Assembly (NCBI GenBank): GCA_902773215.1 | Contig: CACYDQ010000078.1 | Span: forward strand, 1 to 11,819 | DNA length: 11,819 nt | Direction of reading: 5' to 3' | Source: an uncultured Spirochaetaceae bacterium | Lineage (GTDB): Bacteria > Spirochaetota > Spirochaetia > Treponematales > Treponemataceae | Shown here: in pieces, positions 7,186 through 11,819 of the stretch | How the letters are laid out: the number at the start of each line of letters is the position of its first letter | Numbering within the stretch: position 1 is the first letter of the stretch | Notes under the pieces: model-generated | Told to the model about the DNA's origin: nothing | The model's database searches: none | The model's input: only the letters and a program-made list of their open reading frames with translations | Program-made: the position numbers and the translations under genes

Positions 7186-8265
7186 TTATATATCGGAAAG
7201 CAACGCCAACGCCTCTTTCTTGTTCACGTCGCCCACGGCTTTTTTCAGTTTCCTGATAAAATCCCGCCGGTCATCCGCCACACGGTACTCCCCGAGCGAG
7301 CCGATGATGTAGTCCGCGCTGTCAAAGTCCGAGATTTCAAGGCATTCCTTCAGATCCCGGCAGGCGGAAGCAAGGTCTTCCTCCGTAAGGAGGGGGCGGT
7401 CGTCTTCTGCCTGTGCGCTTTCCTCATCTCCGTGCTCCACGACGGGAAGGAGCCGCTCCCGGTAGCTCCGGTAGAGCTCCAGCAAAGCCGGGGTCTTGCC
7501 GGCGATTTCCTCCGTCCGCATATCATCGGCGGCAGCTTCCAGGGCCTTTGCGTCGGCGGAAAGCTGCATGGCCCCTATCAGGCGGGCAGAGCTTTTCAGC
7601 GAGTGCACCGCAATCCGGTAGTTCTTCCAGTCCCCGGCGGAGACGAAGCCTTCCAGAACTCCGGCCCGTTCCTCTATGCTGTCGTAGAACTTCTGCATGA
7701 CTGTCTTGAGGACATCCTCGCCCCCGCAGTTTTTGACCGCTTCTTCCAGGTCTATGCCCTCCATCGGCGGGAATGCCGGGGGCTTCGGGGCTGCCCCGGC
7801 GGCTGGTGCGGGTACGGCCGGAGTCCCAGGTATGGCGGAAGCCCCGGGTATGGCGGAAGCCACAGGTACGGCTGAGGCCGTGCGCCTTACGTCCAGCAGC
7901 GTGCAGACTCTCCTGCAGAGGACGGATGGTACGGGCGGGGGCAGCTGAATCAGGTCGGACACGCCGGAGTCAAAGAGGCTTTCCAAAAGCCCCGCGTCCT
8001 CGTTCCCGTCGGTCAGGAGGAGCAGGGGAACGCCGGCCAGCCTGCGGTCGGCCCTGATTGCCCCAAGAAGGGAGAAAGGCTCCTCAATGCCTGCGTGAAA
8101 GAGGATGATGTCAGTCTGATGATCTTTTAAGAAGGAGAGGGCCGTCTCTGCGGACGGGGCGTAGCTGACGCGCATGCCGCAGGACAGGAGGGCCTGCCCT
8201 GTGGCTTTGAGTCGGTCTTTGTCTGTGTCGATGAGCAGGGCCCATCCGGTCAGCTTCACGTTCAT
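7186..8265 (-). CDS. Hpt phosphotransfer protein with N-terminal pseudo-receiver
   Basis: This 359-residue cytoplasmic protein is the likely phosphotransfer shuttle for the two hybrid kinases, neither of which has its own Hpt. Residues 1-125 fold like a receiver (LLIDTDKD, LLLLTDGNED), but His57 stands where the phospho-acceptor Asp should be (DIILFH) and Gln107 replaces the conserved Lys. An Ala/Pro linker (about 130-168) with ASAIPG repeats follows. The Hpt domain (about 169-278) contains AVHSLKSSARLIGA, with H221 the likely phosphorylated residue and K224 the usual partner. A helical tail (290-359) resembles the end of the polytopic kinase. The frame is open up to an ATG at 8316, but that start lies in the -35 element of a good promoter and the ATG at 8289 lies in its -10 box. 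I therefore chose the ATG at 8265, just before the first beta strand. The leader is then about 16 bases, with no Shine-Dalgarno. Confidence 0.87.
   Translation of the reverse strand: MNVKLTGWALLIDTDKDRLKATGQALLSCGMRVSYAPSAETALSFLKDHQTDIILFHAGIEEPFSLLGAIRADRRLAGVPLLLLTDGNEDAGLLESLFDSGVSDLIQLPPPVPSVLCRRVCTLLDVRRTASAVPVASAIPGASAIPGTPAVPAPAAGAAPKPPAFPPMEGIDLEEAVKNCGGEDVLKTVMQKFYDSIEERAGVLEGFVSAGDWKNYRIAVHSLKSSARLIGAMQLSADAKALEAAADDMRTEEIAGKTPALLELYRSYRERLLPVVEHGDEESAQAEDDRPLLTEEDLASACRDLKECLEISDFDSADYIIGSLGEYRVADDRRDFIRKLKKAVGDVNKKEALALLSDI
7808..7879. repeat. Four imperfect 18-bp tandem repeats in the Ala/Pro linker
   Basis: Four 18-base units lie at 7808-7825, 7826-7843, 7844-7861 and 7862-7879. 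The two middle ones differ at a single base (ccaggtatggcggaagcc versus ccgggtatggcggaagcc) and the outer ones are more diverged. On the minus strand each encodes a six-residue unit of ASAIPG type in the flexible linker between pseudo-receiver and Hpt domain. Being in frame, copy-number change would alter linker length without breaking the gene. Confidence 0.85.
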
Positions 8266-8287
8266 AGGGGTTCGTACAATATATACC

Positions 8288-8316
8288 ATTATACTATACA
8301 AACCCCGCGAACGCAA
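8288..8316 (-). promoter_or_regulatory. Promoter of the phosphorelay cluster
   Basis: Read on the minus strand: TTGCGT (8316-8311), a 17-base spacer and a perfect TATAAT (8293-8288). Predicted transcription would begin near 8281, about 16 bases before the ATG at 8265. It lies in the 66-base gap after the chemoreceptor. The same -35/-10 pair with the same spacing occurs before that chemoreceptor, which strengthens the call. Confidence 0.65.
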
Positions 8317-8331
8317 CCAGAAAAGGCAGCC

Positions 8332-10428
8332 TTACACCTTGAACTCGTCTATCTGCTTGCCTATCTTGCCGATTGACTGTTCCATGCGGCCGGAAACCTC
8401 TTTGAGCGCCATGCCGGTCTCGTTTATCTTCCGTGCCCCGTGGAGCATCTCGTCCATGCTCTGCTTCATCGAAATCGTCACGTCCTGCAGCATCTGCACT
8501 TCGGAAAGGATGAGCTTGTTGCCCTCGTGCATCTCCTCGGAGGCGACCTTGACTTCCTGCGTGCTGTCGTTCATCAGCTTGAGTGCGCCGACAATCTGCT
8601 TGGAACCCTGGTTCTGCTCCTCCATCGCCGTCCGCACCTGCATGACCAGCTGGTCGGTGTCGGCAAGCTCCTGCGAAACCTGCGAGAAGGTCTTGCTCGC
8701 TTCCTCGGAGGCGTGGACGACGTCCGCGATGGAAGCCATTATCTGCTTGAGCTGGTTGCTTATCTGCGTGGACTGCTGGCCGGAAGTCTCGGAGAGCTTG
8801 CGGATCTCGTCCGCGACGACTGCGAATCCCTTTCCCGCCTCGCCCGCATGGGCCGCCTCGATTGCGGCGTTCATGGCGAGCAGGTTGGTCTGCTCCGCGA
8901 TGCTCGAAATGGCGGCGTTCGCGTCCTGCAGCGTGGCGGACTGGCTCTCGATGGCGGAAACCTTCTGGCTCACGGCCTCAAGCTTATGGAAGCCTTCCTG
9001 GGAGTGGGACTGCAAGTCGCCGAACACGTCCTTCATCCGCTCCACCGAGCTGGTGACGGCATTGATGTTGCCTATCATCTGCTCGACGGCCGCGCTCGCC
9101 TGGGACACGCCGCCCGACTGCCCCTCTATCATCTTGTTGAGCGAGTCCACGTTGGCGGAAATCTCGTCCACTGCCCCGGCGGTCTGGTCCACGCTCTTCT
9201 TCTGGTTGTCGATCTGATGGCCGAAGCTGTCTATGTTCGCGATGATCTGGTTGATCGCGCTCGCGGTGTCCTGGGCGGACGCGGCCATGTCGCTTCCTGC
9301 AATCCCCAGCTCGTTCTTGGAGGCCTTGACCTCCTTGATGATGTCCTGAAGCTTCTCTGTAAATTGATTGAATCCCTGCACCACCTGGCCGATTTCGTTG
9401 CCGGAACTGACCGCGATTCGCTGGGTCAGGTCGGCGTTGCCCGTCGCGATGCCGCGGATGGTGTCGCGGACGGTGCGGAGCGGCCTGAGGGCGACGACCA
9501 GCACCACGCCGCCCAGCACGAGGATGACGATGAGGACCCCGATGCCGAACGCCGTCGTCGCAGCAGCAATCTTGTCACCCAATGCTTCAATCGAACCCTG
9601 CGCGACGGTGAAGCCGAATGCCCAGGGGGTGTCCTCTATACTGCCGTAGACAACGAGGTCCTGCCCATTACCCGTGTAGGACTTAATCCAGCCGTAGCCG
9701 GACTCGCCGTTGACCATCTTCTGGGAGTAGGGAATGAGGTCCTCATGCCCCTCGCCGGGGTTGGTCAGGAAGTTGCCGCCATCCGCCGCATAGGGGTGGT
9801 ACATGACGTTGCCGTCGTGGTCCAGCATGAACTGCCAGACACCGGCAGGGACGTTCAGCTCCTTGACGGGCTTGATGAGGATTTCCAGCGGGATAATCCC
9901 CGTAATCATGCCGAACAGCTTGCCGTTCCTATCCTTGAGCGGCTCGGACACGTGAACGACAGTCTTGCCCGTCGTCTTGGCGGTAACGGGGTTGTCCACG
10001 TAGCGGGCCTTACCCTGCTTCATTATTGCCTGGAAGTAGTCGCGGGTAGATATCTCGGTCGGCTTGCCCTGATCGGTGACCGCCTTCCCGTCAGGACCGG
10101 TAATCATCATGTATTCGTACTCGGAGGCCCTGACATGGGTGTTGGCCAGCATCCACTGGATTGCCGCATCAAGGTCACCGTCCTTCATCACGTCCGCATG
10201 AACGTAGACCTGCAAATCCTTGAAGTAGCCTTCCACGTTGTTATCTATCGCAAGCTTAAGCGCGTCCGCAAGAGTTCTGTAGCTCTCCGCGTTGGACGCC
10301 TTGGAGTCAGCCTTTGCGATTCTGGAAATCGCGAAAACCTGCACCGCCGTCATAATGGCGAAGCCCGCCCCAATCATCAGTATGAGGTAGGCGACAAGGC
10401 TCAATGACTTCTTTTTTTCGTTTTCCAT
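8332..10428 (-). CDS. Methyl-accepting chemotaxis protein with dCache sensor
   Basis: This is a complete 698-residue transmembrane chemoreceptor. It has a TM helix (about 10-35), an extracytoplasmic double-Cache sensor (about 45-280), a second TM helix (about 290-313), HAMP (about 315-366, with GNADLTQRI and [10 protein letters not shown]) and a long coiled-coil signalling domain. The hairpin tip ([20 protein letters not shown] from 512, through [11 protein letters not shown] to 547) is the highly conserved CheA/CheW-binding site. In the sensor, STRDYFQAI and YVDNP resemble the dCache ligand-pocket strand, but Tyr and Phe replace the Trp-Tyr of the amino-acid-binding RxWY motif, so the ligand is uncertain. 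The protein ends in IDEFKV, with no CheR/CheB-tethering pentapeptide. The ATG at 10428 has GGAGGA 8 bases upstream. It has its own promoter, and no clear terminator separates it from the phosphorelay genes. Confidence 0.95.
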   Translation of the reverse strand: MENEKKKSLSLVAYLILMIGAGFAIMTAVQVFAISRIAKADSKASNAESYRTLADALKLAIDNNVEGYFKDLQVYVHADVMKDGDLDAAIQWMLANTHVRASEYEYMMITGPDGKAVTDQGKPTEISTRDYFQAIMKQGKARYVDNPVTAKTTGKTVVHVSEPLKDRNGKLFGMITGIIPLEILIKPVKELNVPAGVWQFMLDHDGNVMYHPYAADGGNFLTNPGEGHEDLIPYSQKMVNGESGYGWIKSYTGNGQDLVVYGSIEDTPWAFGFTVAQGSIEALGDKIAAATTAFGIGVLIVILVLGGVVLVVALRPLRTVRDTIRGIATGNADLTQRIAVSSGNEIGQVVQGFNQFTEKLQDIIKEVKASKNELGIAGSDMAASAQDTASAINQIIANIDSFGHQIDNQKKSVDQTAGAVDEISANVDSLNKMIEGQSGGVSQASAAVEQMIGNINAVTSSVERMKDVFGDLQSHSQEGFHKLEAVSQKVSAIESQSATLQDANAAISSIAEQTNLLAMNAAIEAAHAGEAGKGFAVVADEIRKLSETSGQQSTQISNQLKQIMASIADVVHASEEASKTFSQVSQELADTDQLVMQVRTAMEEQNQGSKQIVGALKLMNDSTQEVKVASEEMHEGNKLILSEVQMLQDVTISMKQSMDEMLHGARKINETGMALKEVSGRMEQSIGKIGKQIDEFKV

Positions 10429-10455
10429 AGGAAAATTCCTCCGAATATAACATGG

Positions 10456-10484
10456 ATTATAACACGGGAATCATCATAACGCAA
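10456..10484 (-). promoter_or_regulatory. Promoter of the complete chemoreceptor gene
   Basis: Read on the minus strand: TTGCGT (10484-10479), a 17-base spacer and TATAAT (10461-10456). Predicted start of transcription is near 10449, giving a leader of about 20 bases that contains the GGAGGA ribosome site. The rest of the 166-base gap (10429-10594) holds the terminator of the preceding gene and a short direct repeat of AAACGG (10503-10508 and 10517-10522) upstream of the -35 box. Confidence 0.7.
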
Positions 10485-10550
10485 ATTTAATCGGATACTG
10501 ATAAACGGATATTATCAAACGGCAGGGACCGGAGACGAAAGACGTGCTTT

Positions 10551-10580
10551 AAAAGAATCCGGGGGTACCTGCGTACCCCC
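10551..10580 (-). terminator. Intrinsic terminator after the partial chemoreceptor gene
   Basis: GGGGGTAC (10561-10568) and GTACCCCC (10573-10580) form a perfect 8-bp stem with a 4-base loop. On the minus strand it is followed by GGATTCTTTT, a short T-rich tract ending at 10551. It begins 14 bases after the TAG stop at 10595-10597, as expected for Rho-independent termination of that gene. Confidence 0.75.
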
Positions 10581-10594
10581 TCCTGCCCGCAGTC

Positions 10595-11819
10595 CTACAC
10601 CTTGAACAGGTCTATCTGGCTGCCTATCTTGTCGATGGCCCCGTGCATCCTGCCGGAGATGCTGCCCAGGACGCTACCTGTCTCGCTGATCCGCTGCGCC
10701 CCGGCGGACATCTGGTCCATGCTCCGCTTCATGCTGGACGTGACCTCCTGCAGACTGCCCATTTCCGCCTTGATTTTTGCGCTGCGGGCGGACATTTCCT
10801 TGGATGCCTTGTGGACTTCCACCGTGCTGTCGTTCATGTTCTTGAGCGCGCCGCCTATCTGCTTGCTGCCCTCGTTCTGCTCCTGCATGGCCGCCTTGAT
10901 CTGCATGACCAGGGCGTCGGTCTCCTTTATCTTGCTGGAAACGGCGGCGAAGGCCTCGCTCGACTCCTGGGACGCGGAGACGACCTCGGTAATCGAATCC
11001 TTTATCTTCTTGAGCTGCTCGCCGATCGTCTTGGACTGGCCGGAGGAAGTCTCGGAGAGCTTGCGGATTTCGTCGGCGACGACGGAGAACCCCTTTCCCG
11101 CCTCGCCCGCGTGGGCGGCCTCGATCGCGGCGTTCATGGCGAGCAGGTTGGTCTGGCTCGCGATGCTGGAAATGGCCTGGTTGGCCTCCTGCAGCATCTT
11201 GGACTGGTCCTCTATCTGCCGCACCTTCTCGTTGACGGCCTGCTGCTTGTCGAATCCGGACTGCGCGTCGGCGGAGAGGACCTGGAAGGAGTCGGCCATC
11301 TTGTCCACGGACTGGTTGACCGAGGAGATGTTTCCTATCATCTGCTCGACGGCGGCGGAAGCCTCGCTGACGCCGGAGGACTGGCTTTCGATGAGGTCAT
11401 CCATGCTCTGGATGTTCTGGGAGATGTCGTCCACGGCGACGGCGGTCTGGCCCACGCTGCCGCCCTGACTCGTTATCTGGGCGGAGATGTCGTCTATGTT
11501 CGCGATAATCTGGGAAATTGCGCTCGCCGTGTCCTCCGCGCTCCGGGACATCTCGTCGCCGGATTCGGTCAGCCGGGCCTTGGAGCCCTGCACGTCCTTC
11601 ATGATCTGCTGGAGCTTGTCCAGGAAGAGGTCGAAGTGGATGATGAGGTCGCCTATCTCGTCGCGGATGAAGAGCTTGCAGCGTTTGGTCAGGTCAGCGT
11701 CCCCGGTCTCCAGTTCCTTGAGGAAGTTCGTTACGTTGTAGATTCTCCACATGAGCCAGTGGATGAAGGTGTAGCTGCATATCAGCAGGAAGGCGATGAG
11801 CACCGCCGTAATCGGGATG
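10595..11819 (-). CDS. Methyl-accepting chemotaxis protein, C-terminal part (5' end outside window)
   Basis: The reading frame is still open at the right edge, so the N-terminal TM helix and sensor domain lie outside the window and the ligand cannot be guessed. The visible 407 residues start inside a TM helix (ITAVLIAFLLICSYTFIHWL). A HAMP domain (ELETGDADLTKRCK, IRDEIGDLI) and a full coiled-coil signalling domain follow. The hairpin tip reads [20 protein letters not shown], then [19 protein letters not shown]. It ends in IDLFKV with no tethering pentapeptide. The signalling domain aligns closely and without evident gaps with that of the neighbouring complete receptor, so the two are tandem paralogues. 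The GTG at 11801-11803 is an internal Val codon, not a start. The gene is followed by its own terminator and is probably a separate transcription unit from the next receptor. Confidence 0.95.
   Translation of the reverse strand, partial: IPITAVLIAFLLICSYTFIHWLMWRIYNVTNFLKELETGDADLTKRCKLFIRDEIGDLIIHFDLFLDKLQQIMKDVQGSKARLTESGDEMSRSAEDTASAISQIIANIDDISAQITSQGGSVGQTAVAVDDISQNIQSMDDLIESQSSGVSEASAAVEQMIGNISSVNQSVDKMADSFQVLSADAQSGFDKQQAVNEKVRQIEDQSKMLQEANQAISSIASQTNLLAMNAAIEAAHAGEAGKGFSVVADEIRKLSETSSGQSKTIGEQLKKIKDSITEVVSASQESSEAFAAVSSKIKETDALVMQIKAAMQEQNEGSKQIGGALKNMNDSTVEVHKASKEMSARSAKIKAEMGSLQEVTSSMKRSMDQMSAGAQRISETGSVLGSISGRMHGAIDKIGSQIDLFKV

Noticed and set aside
8266..8316. Longer N-terminus for the Hpt protein (starts at 8316 or 8289)
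   Set aside because: These ATGs overlap the -35 and -10 elements of the best promoter, so they would not be on its transcript.
8440..10407. Long plus-strand open frame opposite the chemoreceptor
   Set aside because: Antisense shadow of a conserved chemoreceptor; no recognisable domain and no ribosome site.
10429..10440. Short dyad AGGAA-AA-TTCCT just before the chemoreceptor start
   Set aside because: Only 5-bp arms and it overlaps the ribosome site; likely a by-product of the GGAGGA sequence rather than an operator.
1..11819. CRISPR arrays, tRNA or rRNA genes, insertion sequences, phage or defence genes
   Set aside because: None seen: no spaced direct-repeat array, no cloverleaf or rRNA-like sequence noticed by eye, no transposase, and all genes are signalling or regulatory proteins.

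Overview
The window looks like a chromosomal signalling region from a GC-rich, chemotactic anaerobe. The two chemoreceptors and the multi-part phosphorelay would suit a Treponema-like spirochaete. That is a guess from protein style only: there is no rRNA or other marker here, and a Gram-positive or other host cannot be excluded.

Layout: a LysR-type regulator lies at 46-957 on the plus strand. Everything else is on the minus strand, so in transcription order it runs from right to left. First comes a chemoreceptor entering from beyond the right edge (to 10595), followed by a terminator hairpin (10561-10580). A second, complete chemoreceptor follows (10428-8332). Then comes a four-gene phosphorelay cluster: an Hpt protein with a degenerate receiver (8265-7186), a double-receiver response regulator (7146-6385), a polytopic-membrane hybrid histidine kinase (6366-4000) and a second hybrid histidine kinase whose C-terminus is a complete DegV fatty-acid-binding domain (4010-978). 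The two kinase genes overlap by 11 bases, and the second one's Shine-Dalgarno sequence lies inside the first one's last codons. A perfect 12-bp hairpin spans the stop codons of the convergent LysR and kinase-DegV genes.

How the parts could work together: two membrane kinases each carry an intact receiver but no Hpt domain. The Hpt domain they would need is supplied in trans by the first gene of the cluster, and the stand-alone response regulator is the likely partner or sink. No protein in the cluster has a DNA-binding output domain. The only domain with an output-like or unusual sensory character is the DegV module fused behind the receiver of the last kinase. This suggests a link between fatty-acid (acyl) binding and phosphorelay signalling, and it is the most notable feature of the window.

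Two minus-strand promoters (in front of the complete chemoreceptor and in front of the Hpt gene) have the same form, TTGCGT, a 17-base spacer, then TATAAT. This suggests that the chemoreceptor and the phosphorelay are expressed together.
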